Assembly: GCA_019115725.1 (NCBI GenBank)
Contig: DXCY01000282.1
Location: 1 to 9,234 of the forward strand
From: Candidatus Luteimonas excrementigallinarum
Lineage (GTDB): Bacteria; Pseudomonadota; Gammaproteobacteria; Xanthomonadales; Xanthomonadaceae
DNA: 9,234 nucleotides
Reading direction: 5' to 3'
Below are positions 1-6,285 of the stretch, piece by piece (position 1 is the first letter of the stretch; every line of letters starts with the position of its first letter). Below the pieces are notes generated by a model. That model saw only the letters and a program-made list of their open reading frames with translations, was not told the origin of the DNA and did not search any database. The translations under genes were made by a program, and so were the position numbers.

Positions 1-287
1 CGAGCACCATCGAAGCCAGCGTGGACGTGTCCTCGCGGGCCATGAATCCGCCGCGCTACCCGCCGGCTGCATTGCGCTCGGGCATCACCGGCACGGTGAT
101 CCTCATCATCAGCGTCGATGCCCAGGGCAACGTCACCGATGTCGAGGTTGAGCGCTCCAGCCGCAACCGCGACCTCGACCGCGCCGCCATTCAGGCCGCA
201 CGCAAGTGGCGCTTCAACCCGGCCCAGGTCGATGGTGTTGCTTCTGCCGGACGCGTCCGCGTACCGGTTGATTTCAACCTCGACTGA
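1..287 (+). CDS. tonB: TonB energy transducer, C-terminal part (5' end outside window)
   Basis: The open frame runs in from the left edge (first full codon at base 3) and ends at TGA 285-287, so only the last 94 residues are visible. They form a typical TonB C-terminal domain. The YPPAALRSGITGTVILIISV stretch (YP-A-R-G-TG-V pattern) is followed by a beta/alpha unit, D..AI.A...W.F.PA, and a final strand VRVPVDFNL. In the family this periplasmic domain grips the TonB box of outer-membrane receptors, while the missing N-terminal anchor sits in the ExbB-ExbD complex. A GTG at base 21 lies inside the domain and is not a believable start. The gene is followed after 83 bases by exbB on the same strand, which supports the assignment and suggests co-expression. 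Confidence 0.93.
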   Translation, partial: STIEASVDVSSRAMNPPRYPPAALRSGITGTVILIISVDAQGNVTDVEVERSSRNRDLDRAAIQAARKWRFNPAQVDGVASAGRVRVPVDFNLD

Positions 288-298
288 CCGCGCGCTCC

Positions 299-322
299 AC
301 TGATTACGTACGATTCATCAGT
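299..322 (+). other. Small inverted repeat between tonB and exbB
   Basis: ACTGAT (299-304) and ATCAGT (317-322) are perfect 6-bp arms around a 12-base spacer that itself contains TACGTA. No T-run follows, so it is not an intrinsic terminator. It could be an mRNA processing or stability hairpin, or a weak operator in the 83-base tonB-exbB gap, or chance. Confidence 0.3.
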
Positions 323-370
323 TCCACATCGTTTCACCAACTCCACCTTCAACATTCAAAGGTAAGCGTC

Positions 371-1138
371 ATGCTGCAGGAAACCACCAACGCCCCTACC
401 GGAGCCGCCGACAGCGCCGCAGCGCTGCAGCAGATGGGCTTCGCCGACATGATCCAGCACCTGGACGTCGTCGGCTGGACAGCTCTGATCACCCTTCTCG
501 TGATGTCCGCGCTTTCGATCTACTGGATCATCTTCAACCTGTTCAAGAGCCAGCGGCTCAAGGGCAGCTCCGACCGCGTGATCCGCACGTTCTGGGAAAC
601 CCCGAACGCGCAGGACGCCATCCGCTTCATGGAAGAGCAGCGCCCGAGCGAGCCCTTCTCCAAGGTTGCCCTTGATGCTGCCCAGGCAGCTGCCCACCAT
701 CAGCGCCACGAAGGCTCGCGCCTGGTCGAGTCGCTGACCCGCTCCGAGTACGTGGACCGCGCCCTGCGCCAGGCCGTGGTGCGTGAGTCGCTGCGTCTCG
801 AGTCGGGCCTGACCCTGCTGGCCACGGTGGGCTCGATCGCCCCGTTCGTTGGTCTGCTCGGTACGGTGTGGGGCATCTACCGCGCCCTGATCCGCATCGG
901 TGCCAGCGGCCAGGCCGACATCGGCGCCGTTGCCGGTCCGGTGGGTGAGGCCCTGATCATGACCGCGATCGGTCTTGGCGTGGCGATTCCGGCGGTGCTC
1001 GGCTACAACTTCTTCAACCGTGCCAACCGCCTGGTGAACAACAAGCTCGACACCTTCGCCCATGACCTGCACGACTTCTTCGCCATTGGTTCGCGCGTGG
1101 GTGAAACCCCCGCTCCGGCACCTGCGAAGAAGGCTTGA
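371..1138 (+). CDS. exbB: ExbB, MotA/TolQ/ExbB proton channel protein
   Basis: ExbB is the pentameric inner-membrane part of the proton-driven motor that energises TonB. The 255-residue product shows the family layout: a short N-terminal periplasmic tail, TM1 at about 36-58, a large cytoplasmic domain (about 60-145), TM2 at about 146-172 (LLATVGSIAPFVGLLGTVWGIY) and TM3 at about 190-216. TM3 carries GEALIMTAIGLGVAIPAVLGYN. Its Glu193 and Thr198 align by motif with E. coli ExbB Glu176 and Thr181, which line the channel. The start at 371 is set by AAAGG at 358-362 with an 8-base gap. The Ala/Pro/Lys-rich C-terminal tail (APAPAKKA) is a short cytoplasmic extension. The gene lies between tonB and exbD1, 26 bases before the latter. 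Confidence 0.96.
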   Translation: MLQETTNAPTGAADSAAALQQMGFADMIQHLDVVGWTALITLLVMSALSIYWIIFNLFKSQRLKGSSDRVIRTFWETPNAQDAIRFMEEQRPSEPFSKVALDAAQAAAHHQRHEGSRLVESLTRSEYVDRALRQAVVRESLRLESGLTLLATVGSIAPFVGLLGTVWGIYRALIRIGASGQADIGAVAGPVGEALIMTAIGLGVAIPAVLGYNFFNRANRLVNNKLDTFAHDLHDFFAIGSRVGETPAPAPAKKA

Positions 1139-1164
1139 TCCGGACAGACTGAGGGAGGCCGCAA

Positions 1165-1581
1165 ATGTCCTACAGTGGCAACCAAGGTGGCGGCGAGCCG
1201 ATGGCGGCGATGAACGTCGTCCCGCTGGTCGACGTGATGCTGGTGCTGCTCATCATCTTCATGGTGACAGCACCGCTGATGGCGCATAAGGTTGAAGTTG
1301 AACTGCCCCGTGCCGATCTGGAAGACCGGCCGGATCAGGCTCCGCCTGCACCGCCGATCACCATCGCAGTGAAGGATAACGGCGATCTCTTCCTCAACGA
1401 CCAGCCGGTCACACGCGAGCTGCTTGAAAGCGCGCTTTCGGTGGAGGCGCAGAAGACGCCGCAGCCACCGGTGAACGTGCGCGGCGACCGCACCACCCCG
1501 TATCGCACGATCAACGAGGTGGTGACCATTGCGCAGGCCCAGGGCATGCGCAAGGTCGGCTTTGTCGCCACCCGCGAGTAA
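1165..1581 (+). CDS. exbD1: ExbD biopolymer transporter, first copy
   Basis: This is a single-span ExbD/TolR protein of 138 residues that sits inside the ExbB pore and couples proton flow to TonB. The N-terminus is cytoplasmic. The one membrane helix (about 18-40, VVPLVDVMLVLLIIFMVTAP) carries Asp23, the equivalent by position of the essential Asp25 of E. coli ExbD. The rest is the periplasmic domain, with the family's late pattern of V.(I)A...G..KVGFV near the end. A strong ribosome site GAGGGAGG (1151-1158) precedes the ATG by 6 bases. It is followed after 15 bases by a second exbD. The TM-coding DNA of the two copies differs at only four of 42 bases (1231-1272 versus 1660-1701), showing duplication or strong constraint. 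Confidence 0.95.
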   Translation: MSYSGNQGGGEPMAAMNVVPLVDVMLVLLIIFMVTAPLMAHKVEVELPRADLEDRPDQAPPAPPITIAVKDNGDLFLNDQPVTRELLESALSVEAQKTPQPPVNVRGDRTTPYRTINEVVTIAQAQGMRKVGFVATRE

Positions 1582-1596
1582 CAACGGAGATCCACG

Positions 1597-2010
1597 ATGG
1601 CGTTCAGTTCCAACTCCAGTGAAGGGCCGATGGCCGAAATCAACATCATTCCGCTTGCGGACGTGATGCTGGTTCTGCTGATCATCTTCATGGTGACCGC
1701 GCCGCAGCTGTCTTATCCGATTGACATCGACCTCCCGCAGCGCTCCGAGACGCCACCGGAGCAGCGGCTCGATCCGCCAGAGCCCATCCGGCTGCGGATT
1801 GATGGTGCAGGCCAGGTGTTCTGGAATGACAGCCCGACGCCCATGACCGCGCTGCGCAACATGATGGAAGCCGAGGTCCAGCGTGACCCGGGCAACCAGC
1901 CGACGCTTGAGATCGACGCCTCCGAGGATTCCGAATACGGTGTCCTGGCCAAGGTCCTGGCGGAAGCCAAGAACGCGCAGATGCTGAAGATCGGCTTCGT
2001 CAAGAAATAA
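1597..2010 (+). CDS. exbD2: ExbD biopolymer transporter, second copy (ExbD2)
   Basis: This second ExbD/TolR-family protein (137 residues) has the same plan: a short cytoplasmic N-terminus, one helix (about 17-38, INIIPLADVMLVLLIIFMVT) with the proton-relay Asp22, then a periplasmic domain ending KIGFVKK. The periplasmic part diverges clearly from ExbD1: it is Pro-rich after the helix (SETPPEQRLDPPEP), and the charge pattern differs. In Xanthomonas campestris a four-gene tonB-exbB-exbD1-exbD2 cluster is known. There exbD2 is dispensable for iron uptake but matters for interaction with plants; that role is transferred here only by gene order. CGGAGA at 1585-1590 supports the start. It is the last gene before an intrinsic terminator. 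Confidence 0.94.
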   Translation: MAFSSNSSEGPMAEINIIPLADVMLVLLIIFMVTAPQLSYPIDIDLPQRSETPPEQRLDPPEPIRLRIDGAGQVFWNDSPTPMTALRNMMEAEVQRDPGNQPTLEIDASEDSEYGVLAKVLAEAKNAQMLKIGFVKK

Positions 2011-2077
2011 GGCGGTTCCCGGTACGCCGTTGCCTGCAGCGCGGCGTGACCGGAGCAGACCACCGGCCGTAATGTTC

Positions 2078-2105
2078 AACGCCGCCCAATGGGCGGCGTT
2101 TTTTT
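2078..2105 (+). terminator. Rho-independent terminator of the tonB-exbBD operon
   Basis: AACGCCGCCC (2078-2087), loop AAT, GGGCGGCGTT (2091-2100) form a perfect 10-bp GC-rich stem with a three-base loop, followed directly by T2101-2105; with the paired TT the run is seven T. It lies 68 bases after the exbD2 stop. On the minus strand the same hairpin lacks a U-tract, so it acts mainly on plus-strand transcription. Confidence 0.93.
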
Positions 2106-2128
2106 ATGCCTGCTTTCCATAGGCCTGT

Positions 2129-2147
2129 ACGCCTGCGTGCCAGGCGT
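2129..2147 (-). terminator. Weak hairpin downstream of pdxJ
   Basis: ACGCCTG (2129-2135) and CAGGCGT (2141-2147) pair over a five-base loop, about 20 bases past the pdxJ stop. There is no U-tract on the minus strand. It may be a stability hairpin or part of a bidirectional termination zone together with the hairpin at 2078-2100. Confidence 0.3.
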
Positions 2148-2165
2148 GGTTTGCTACGTGGTTTT

Positions 2166-2918
2166 TTACGCGCGGACGATGCGCAGATAGTTGGCCACCG
2201 TGGTGGCAAGACCTTCGTAGAGGGCTTCGCTGATCACAGCGTGGCCGATCGAAACCTCAAGCACGCCGGGCACGGCGGCGAGGAACCCGCCCAGGTTGTC
2301 CTGGCTCAGGTCATGGCCGGCATTGATTCCCAGGCCTGCCTGCTGTGCGCGCTGGGCGGCGGCGGCGAAGGTGGCCAGTGAGGCGGCCGAATCTCCACGG
2401 GCGTGGGCTTCGGCATAAGGGCCGGTATAAAGCTCGATCCGGTCGGCGCCAATGGCCGCGGCGCGGGCCAGGCTGGGTCCGGTGTCGGCATCGGCAAACA
2501 GGCTCACCCGGCAGCCCAGGTCCTTGAGCGCGGCGATTGGCTGGCGCAGCCGTTCACCATCCGCGGTCAGGTCGAAGCCGTGGTCGGAGGTGAGCTGCTC
2601 ATCACCATCCGGCACCAGGGTGGCCTGGTGCGGCTGGGCACGTTCGCACAGCGGCAGAAAGCCCGGATAGCCCGCCCTCGGGGGCGCGAAAGGATTGCCT
2701 TCCAGGTTGAATTCCACCCCGCGCTCGCGGCACAGGCGGGCCAGCTTGAGCACATCGTCGGCGCGAGCGTGACGGGCATCCGGGCGGGCATGCAGGGTCA
2801 GGCCGTCGGCCCCGGCATCCAGGCAGGTCATCGCCGCGCGCAGGATGTCGGGTTCGCCGCCGCCGCGCGAGTTGCGCAACAGGGCGATCTTGTTGAGGTT
2901 CACGCTCAGGCTGGTCAT
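2166..2918 (-). CDS. pdxJ: Pyridoxine 5'-phosphate synthase PdxJ
   Basis: PdxJ condenses 1-deoxy-D-xylulose 5-phosphate with 3-amino-2-oxopropyl phosphate to give pyridoxine 5'-phosphate in the DXP-dependent vitamin B6 pathway. The 250-residue product is full length and TIM-barrel-like. Motifs by comparison with E. coli PdxJ are: the N-terminal strand LSVNLNKIALLRNSRGGGEP (3-22), GADGLTLHARPDARH (36-50) with His43, NLEGNP (71-76) with catalytic-type Glu73, SLFADAD (139-145), and the phosphate-site region INAGHDL (198-204, His202) and VSIGHA (222-227, His226). The N-terminal NLNKI replaces the NIDHI of E. coli, a variant also found in other PdxJ lineages. The small membrane-protein gene ends 19 bases upstream on the same strand. 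The ribosome site is modest: GGAG complementary to 2932-2935, 13 bases before the start. Confidence 0.95.
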   Translation of the reverse strand: MTSLSVNLNKIALLRNSRGGGEPDILRAAMTCLDAGADGLTLHARPDARHARADDVLKLARLCRERGVEFNLEGNPFAPPRAGYPGFLPLCERAQPHQATLVPDGDEQLTSDHGFDLTADGERLRQPIAALKDLGCRVSLFADADTGPSLARAAAIGADRIELYTGPYAEAHARGDSAASLATFAAAAQRAQQAGLGINAGHDLSQDNLGGFLAAVPGVLEVSIGHAVISEALYEGLATTVANYLRIVRA

Positions 2919-2937
2919 TGCAACGATGGAACTCCGG

Positions 2938-3207
2938 TCAGCGTTCGGGGGCCGAGCCGCCGTCGCCCACCTGGCCGGCAGCGCGCCGGGCTTCGGCCTG
3001 CTCGCGCAGGCGGCGCAGTTCCTGCGGGTCGATCATCATGGTTTCGTCCCGGGAGCGGGTGCCGACCCGCTGGGCCACCAGGCCCATGACCCAGATCACC
3101 AGCAGCACCAGGGCAACCAGGATGCAGATGATGGCCAGCGCCATCGAGGGGGTGGTCATCGCAATCGCAAACGCGGCAATCGCCAGCAGCAGGAACAGCC
3201 AGGGCAT
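2938..3207 (-). CDS. Small inner-membrane protein of unknown function
   Basis: This is an 89-residue protein of no family I recognise. The start is placed at the ATG complementary to 3205-3207 because GGAGGAGAA (complement of 3214-3222) sits at ideal spacing; a longer frame opening at 3234 has no such site. Residues 1-17 (MPWLFLLLAIAAFAIAM) and 21-45 (a long Ile/Leu/Val run) look like two closely spaced membrane segments joined by TTPS, forming a hairpin. Residues 46-89 are a hydrophilic, Arg/Glu-rich tail (PQELRRLREQAEARR, probable helix). It lies between cls and pdxJ on one strand, 19 bases before pdxJ, so it is probably co-transcribed with pdxJ. Nothing visible links it to B6 synthesis. 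Confidence 0.72.
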   Translation of the reverse strand: MPWLFLLLAIAAFAIAMTTPSMALAIICILVALVLLVIWVMGLVAQRVGTRSRDETMMIDPQELRRLREQAEARRAAGQVGDGGSAPER

Positions 3208-3301
3208 GGGGCGTTCTCCTCCTTGAACAGGCACAGTCTAACGCCTCCTTCCGGCCCCGGCCGCCGCCGGCACCGGGGAAGCGGCCGTCCGTCCCGCAAT
3301 C

Positions 3302-4759
3302 CTAGAGCAGGGGCGAAAGCAGCCGGGCCAGGGCTTCGGGCAGCTGTTCGCGAAACAGCGGCCGGTGCCTGTTCTGCTGCACCACGGGGGCCAGCGTGAA
3401 CTCGCCTTCCAGGTGCTGCTCCAGCTCCGCCGCCAGCGCGGTGTCATCGAGCAGCGCGGACACCTCGAAGTTGAGCCGGAAGCTGCGGTGGTCGAAGTTG
3501 GCGCTGCCCAGCAGCACCTGGTGATCATCCACCAGCAGGGCCTTGGTGTGCAGCATGCGCGGGCCGTATTCGTGCACCTTCACCCCGGCCTTGATCAGGG
3601 TGTCGAAATAGGAACGTGCGGCCAGGGTGACCAGGCGGCTGTCGGAGCGCTTGGGCACCAGCAGGCGCACGTCCAGCCCGGCCAGCGCGGCCGAGGTGAG
3701 CGCCATCATTGCCGCTTCGCCGGGGACGAAATACGGGGTGGCCAGCCACACCCGCCGCTTTGCCCCGTGAATCGCGCCCACATGCAGCCGATGGATCGCC
3801 TCCCAGGATGAGTCCGGTCCGGAGGTAAGGATCTGGGTGCGGATGGTGCCCGGTTCGGCAGGGCGCGGGGTCTGCGCGTTGATCTCGCCGATGCAGGCGT
3901 CCTCGCCGGTGGCGTAGATCCAGTCCTCCACGAATACCCGCTGCAGGCGTAGTACCGCCTCCCCTTCCAGGCGCAGATGCAGGTCGCGGAACGCGTCTTC
4001 GCGCTGGCGCTCGTCGTGGTCGTCGCTGATGTTGACGCTGCCGGTGTAGCCGATGCGGCCGTCGATGACCACGATCTTGCGGTGCGAGCGCAGGTTGAGC
4101 CACGGGCGCTGCCAGACCCGGCCGAACTTCGGCGGGTGGAACCAGGCCAGTTCGCCGCCGGCCTGGATGAAGTCCTTGAAGAAGCGGCGTGAGCGGCTGC
4201 CGCCCACCGCATCAATGAGCAGCCGTACCCTGACCCCCGCCTGCACGCGCTCGATCAGGGCGTCGCGCAGCGCCGTGCCGGCATGGTCAGGGTGGTAGAT
4301 GTAGTACTCCAGATGGATGTGGGTGGTGGCTGCGCGCACGTCTTCCAGCAGCGCGTCATAGGTGGCGCAGCCATCCACCAGCAGGCGCACACCGTGGGAG
4401 CGGCTGCGGGCCAGGCCGGTGCTGGCCTCGGCCAGGCGGGTGAGCTCGGCGGTATCGGTGGATTCGTCGGTGTAGTCGGCGTCGCCGGCCATGCGGGCGC
4501 GACTGGTTTCACGACGCAGCTGGTGGCGTCGGATCCGCTGCGGCCCGAACACGTGATAGATCAGGAAGCCGAGATAGGGCAGCAGGGCAAGGCCTAGCAG
4601 CCAGCTGAGGGTCGCGACCGGCTCGCGCTTCTGCAGGATGATCCAGCCGCCCAGCAGCAGCAGATAGGCCAGCCAGCCCAGTGCCAGCACCAGGCCCAGT
4701 CCTTCAGCCGTGGCCAGGGCATCCCAGCCGCGCTGCAGCAATTCCGGCATCTCCCTCAT
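3302..4759 (-). CDS. cls: Cardiolipin synthase, phospholipase D family
   Basis: This enzyme joins phosphatidylglycerol units into cardiolipin at the inner membrane. The 485-residue protein has the ClsA-type layout: two N-terminal membrane helices (about 20-42 and 48-70) with the PLD-nuclease N-terminal motif around residues 45-75 (REPVATLSWLLGLALLPYLG, then FGPQRIRRH), followed by two PLD domains. The catalytic HxKxxxxD motifs are H226-K228-D233 (SHRKIVVID, then GYTGSVNISDD) and H404-K406-D411 (LHTKALLVD, then LLGSANFDHRS). Both are intact, so it should be active. The start could be the ATG at 4759 or the in-frame ATG at 4750, which has AGGGATGAG better placed upstream. It is transcribed away from the Fap-like operon and shares the 314-base control region with it. 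Confidence 0.94.
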   Translation of the reverse strand: MREMPELLQRGWDALATAEGLGLVLALGWLAYLLLLGGWIILQKREPVATLSWLLGLALLPYLGFLIYHVFGPQRIRRHQLRRETSRARMAGDADYTDESTDTAELTRLAEASTGLARSRSHGVRLLVDGCATYDALLEDVRAATTHIHLEYYIYHPDHAGTALRDALIERVQAGVRVRLLIDAVGGSRSRRFFKDFIQAGGELAWFHPPKFGRVWQRPWLNLRSHRKIVVIDGRIGYTGSVNISDDHDERQREDAFRDLHLRLEGEAVLRLQRVFVEDWIYATGEDACIGEINAQTPRPAEPGTIRTQILTSGPDSSWEAIHRLHVGAIHGAKRRVWLATPYFVPGEAAMMALTSAALAGLDVRLLVPKRSDSRLVTLAARSYFDTLIKAGVKVHEYGPRMLHTKALLVDDHQVLLGSANFDHRSFRLNFEVSALLDDTALAAELEQHLEGEFTLAPVVQQNRHRPLFREQLPEALARLLSPLL

Positions 4760-4835
4760 CCCTACCAGACGCCGGGGCGGCGCCGGGACAGGCTAACCCG
4801 GATGGCGCGATGGCGATGTCAGCGACTGGATGCCC

Positions 4836-4846
4836 GGTGTATCACC
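4836..4846. promoter_or_regulatory. Operator-like 11-mer, copy 1 (GGTGTATCACC)
   Basis: This copy differs by one base from GGTGTAACACC at 4857 and starts exactly 21 bases (two helical turns) before it, so the two would face the same side of the helix. It is flanked by CCC and CGGG, extending the dyad partly. Confidence 0.5.
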
Positions 4847-4856
4847 CGGGCGTGCA

Positions 4857-4878
4857 GGTGTAACACCGGTGTTACACC
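4857..4878. promoter_or_regulatory. Perfect 22-bp palindrome: two abutting GGTGTWACACC operator-like sites
   Basis: GGTGTAACACC (4857-4867) is followed immediately by its own reverse complement GGTGTTACACC (4868-4878), so the whole 22 bases are a perfect dyad and each 11-mer is also a dyad around one central base. There is no T-run on either side, so it is not a terminator. Its centre lies about 180 bases upstream of the start predicted from the sigma-54 promoter, a normal distance for enhancer-binding sites. It also lies about 100 bases upstream of the cls start and could affect that gene too. The binding protein is unknown. Confidence 0.7.
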
Positions 4879-4948
4879 CCGATGCAGGGTGGAATACGGC
4901 GTGATTGCGGGATTTTTCCCCTAACCCTGCCGCTGCCACTGCCAAGTA

Positions 4949-4959
4949 CCTGTTACACC
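4949..4959. promoter_or_regulatory. Operator-like 11-mer, copy 4 (CCTGTTACACC)
   Basis: This copy differs by one base from GGTGTTACACC at 4868-4878. It lies about 94 bases upstream of the predicted transcription start, between the 22-bp palindrome and the IHF-like site. It would be a promoter-proximal binding site of the same regulator. Confidence 0.45.
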
Positions 4960-4990
4960 GCCACTGTGGGAGATGAATCGGAAATTAATA

Positions 4991-5003
4991 CAAGTCTTTG
5001 ATT
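4991..5003 (-). promoter_or_regulatory. Predicted IHF-binding site
   Basis: CAAGTCTTTGATT fits every defined position of the reverse complement of the IHF consensus (YAANNNNTTGATW) and lies in the most AT-rich part of the gap. Its centre is about 51 bases before the predicted start and about 20 bases upstream of the -24 element. An IHF bend there would bring upstream activator sites onto the sigma-54 polymerase. Confidence 0.6.
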
Positions 5004-5015
5004 TCATTGTGAAAT
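5001..5015. promoter_or_regulatory. Inverted repeat next to the -24 element
   Basis: ATTTCA (5001-5006) and TGAAAT (5010-5015) are perfect 6-bp arms around TTG. The repeat overlaps the right edge of the IHF-like site and ends 6 bases before the -24 box. It may be a separate repressor or activator site, or a by-product of local AT-richness. Confidence 0.35.
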
Positions 5016-5021
5016 TTATGT

Positions 5022-5036
5022 TGGCACGGGGCCTGC
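5022..5036 (+). promoter_or_regulatory. Sigma-54 (RpoN) -24/-12 promoter of the Fap-like operon
   Basis: TGGCAC, five bases, CTGC matches the sigma-54 consensus TGGCAC-N5-TTGC at all defined positions but one, with the invariant GG (5023-5024) and GC (5035-5036) at correct spacing and an extra T before the -24 box. The predicted start is near 5047-5048, about 26 bases before the ATG at 5074. Sigma-54 promoters need a bacterial enhancer-binding protein, for which the upstream palindromes are candidate sites. Confidence 0.78.
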
Positions 5037-5073
5037 GTAACTCCCTACGCAACCATCGCGAGCGTGTCGCCCC

Positions 5074-5601
5074 ATGGCCAGAAAAATTCCAATCAGCGTT
5101 ACCCCGACCCCCGTCGTCCTTGCCCTGGCCATTGGCCTGGCTCCACTGGCTGCGGACGCGGCGGGATCGCGCACCGGGGTCCATCCCAATCATGGCGAGA
5201 TGGTGCTGCTGCGCGATGTGAATGCGCGCCACGCCTATCGGCCCGCGCCGCCCAGTGTGGCGCTGATCGTTGATCCCACGCCCAACCGGGAGCTGCACGG
5301 CACCCTGGGTACCGGGGAAATGAGCGATGCCGACTTCGCCGCGATCTCTTCCGGGCACAGCCTCGGACCGGCACGGCCGTCTTCCGCCATTGCCCACAGC
5401 GTCAACAGCGCGGTCGGTTCAGCGCTGGGCACCGGCTCGGCCGAACACCGCGGCGCGGTGGCCGGCGGCACCATCGGCGGGGCGCTGTCCGGACCGCTGG
5501 GCACCGTCGGCACAACCACCCGCGGCATCGGTGGTCATGTGACCGGCGCGCTGTCGCAATTCCCGCTCGGCCAGAAGCCGGGAGGAGCCGGCGGGCCATG
5601 A
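5074..5601 (+). CDS. Secreted Gly/Ala-rich protein, first gene of the Fap-like operon
   Basis: This 175-residue protein has a Sec signal peptide (MARKIPISVT, hydrophobic VVLALAIGLAPLAADAA, likely cleaved near residue 30). I do not recognise the family; FapA holds the first position in Pseudomonas fap operons, so the parallel is positional only. The mature part is hydrophilic to about residue 100, then Gly/Ala/Ser/Thr-rich. Residues 127-154 contain many small-residue GxxxG-type spacings (GAVAGGTIGGALSG), as in glycine zippers. There is no cysteine. Residues 83-94 (MSDADFAAISSG) resemble the leader recognised by C39 peptidases. The start codon has only a weak ribosome site (GCGAGCG, about 5058-5064) but fits the sigma-54 start. 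Its stop overlaps the next start (ATGA at 5598). Confidence 0.78.
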   Translation: MARKIPISVTPTPVVLALAIGLAPLAADAAGSRTGVHPNHGEMVLLRDVNARHAYRPAPPSVALIVDPTPNRELHGTLGTGEMSDADFAAISSGHSLGPARPSSAIAHSVNSAVGSALGTGSAEHRGAVAGGTIGGALSGPLGTVGTTTRGIGGHVTGALSQFPLGQKPGGAGGP

Positions 5602-6242
5602 ACAGGGTCACGGGGGCGGGGATCGCACTGACGGCGCTGGCGTCGTTCCTTGCCATGGGAACGGTCGCCCGGGCGCAGGAGGCCGACGGCTATGGGGCGA
5701 TGCTGGACTATCTCGCCCAGACCCGGATCGACGACCGCGCGTTCACCGGCGCCAGTGGCGCGATCGCAGTGAACATGGCCGCGGGCGATCTCAACCAGCA
5801 GGCCAACCTGCGCGCGATGGCGGTCGGCGAGCGCGCCTCGGTCTCGGCCCAAGCCCGGCAGAACAGCGGCCACGAGGTGGCCAATGCGCCGGACCGCGCA
5901 CTTGCAGTGATTTCCGGCAGCGCCTTCCAGGACGCGAGCGGAATCGCATCGATCAACCAGGCCAGCGGCGTCGCCAACACGGAGTTGAACGTGGTGGCGG
6001 TGGCGCTGGCGCAACGAGGCATACGCGAGACCACCGACGAGATGTTGGCGGGGGTGGACTTCGCGTCGGCAGGGCAGCAGCACCACCGTGGATCAGGGGC
6101 AGCGGATGCGGGCACGCGCGATGTGGCCGTGGACGCTACAGCCTTGCAGGGATTCGAAGGGGTCATGCAGCTCAACCAGATCGCGGGATCGGGAAACGCA
6201 ACGGGCAACAGTCTGCTGATGTCCGTCCAGACCGGCCCGTGA
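5598..6242 (+). CDS. Exported Fap-like repeat protein (minor subunit or nucleator candidate)
   Basis: This 214-residue protein has a signal peptide ending near ARAQ (residue 27) and three roughly 30-residue repeats, at 47-76, 108-137 and 181-210. The first, with ASGAIAVNMAAGDLNQQANL, is closest to the FapB/FapC signature. The second (DASGIASINQASGVANTELN) and third (GVMQLNQIAGSGNATGNSLL) are degenerate but keep the AG..N...N frame. Linkers of 31 and 43 residues separate them. Such units form stacked beta-hairpins in Fap amyloids; here that is inferred. By order and size it could be the FapB-like nucleator. It has no cysteine, whereas I recall FapB/FapC ending with a CxxC motif. Ribosome site CGGGAGGAG (5579-5587); start overlaps the previous stop, so translation is coupled. 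Confidence 0.82.
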   Translation: MNRVTGAGIALTALASFLAMGTVARAQEADGYGAMLDYLAQTRIDDRAFTGASGAIAVNMAAGDLNQQANLRAMAVGERASVSAQARQNSGHEVANAPDRALAVISGSAFQDASGIASINQASGVANTELNVVAVALAQRGIRETTDEMLAGVDFASAGQQHHRGSGAADAGTRDVAVDATALQGFEGVMQLNQIAGSGNATGNSLLMSVQTGP

Positions 6243-6285
6243 GCAGGGAAACACCACCTAGAGAGAGACTGACAGGAGATACACC

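Larger units (their letters stand above)
4760..5073. other. Divergent control region between cls and the Fap-like operon
   Basis: I see no gene in this 314-base gap. It holds, from left to right, four copies of an 11-bp palindrome (three clustered at 4836-4878, one at 4949-4959), a GC-poor stretch at about 4975-5022 containing an IHF consensus match and an inverted repeat, and a sigma-54 -24/-12 promoter at 5022-5036. Arms GCAGGGT (4884-4890) and ACCCTGC (4924-4930) form a further long-spaced inverted repeat. No convincing promoter for cls was picked out on the minus strand. Confidence 0.75.

Noticed and set aside
356..2079. Two long minus-strand open frames (356-1072 and 1003-2079) opposite exbB and exbD1-exbD2
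   Set aside because: They are shadows of clear exbB and exbD genes, with His/Arg/Gly-rich composition and no motif.
3255..3278. CCCCGG and CCGGGG hairpin downstream of cls as a terminator
   Set aside because: It has only 6 bp with a 12-base GC-rich loop and no U-tract on the minus strand; likely chance in GC-rich DNA.
4857..4878. The 22-bp palindrome as a transcription terminator
   Set aside because: It has no loop and no T-run on either strand, and its sequence family recurs twice nearby; an operator fits better.
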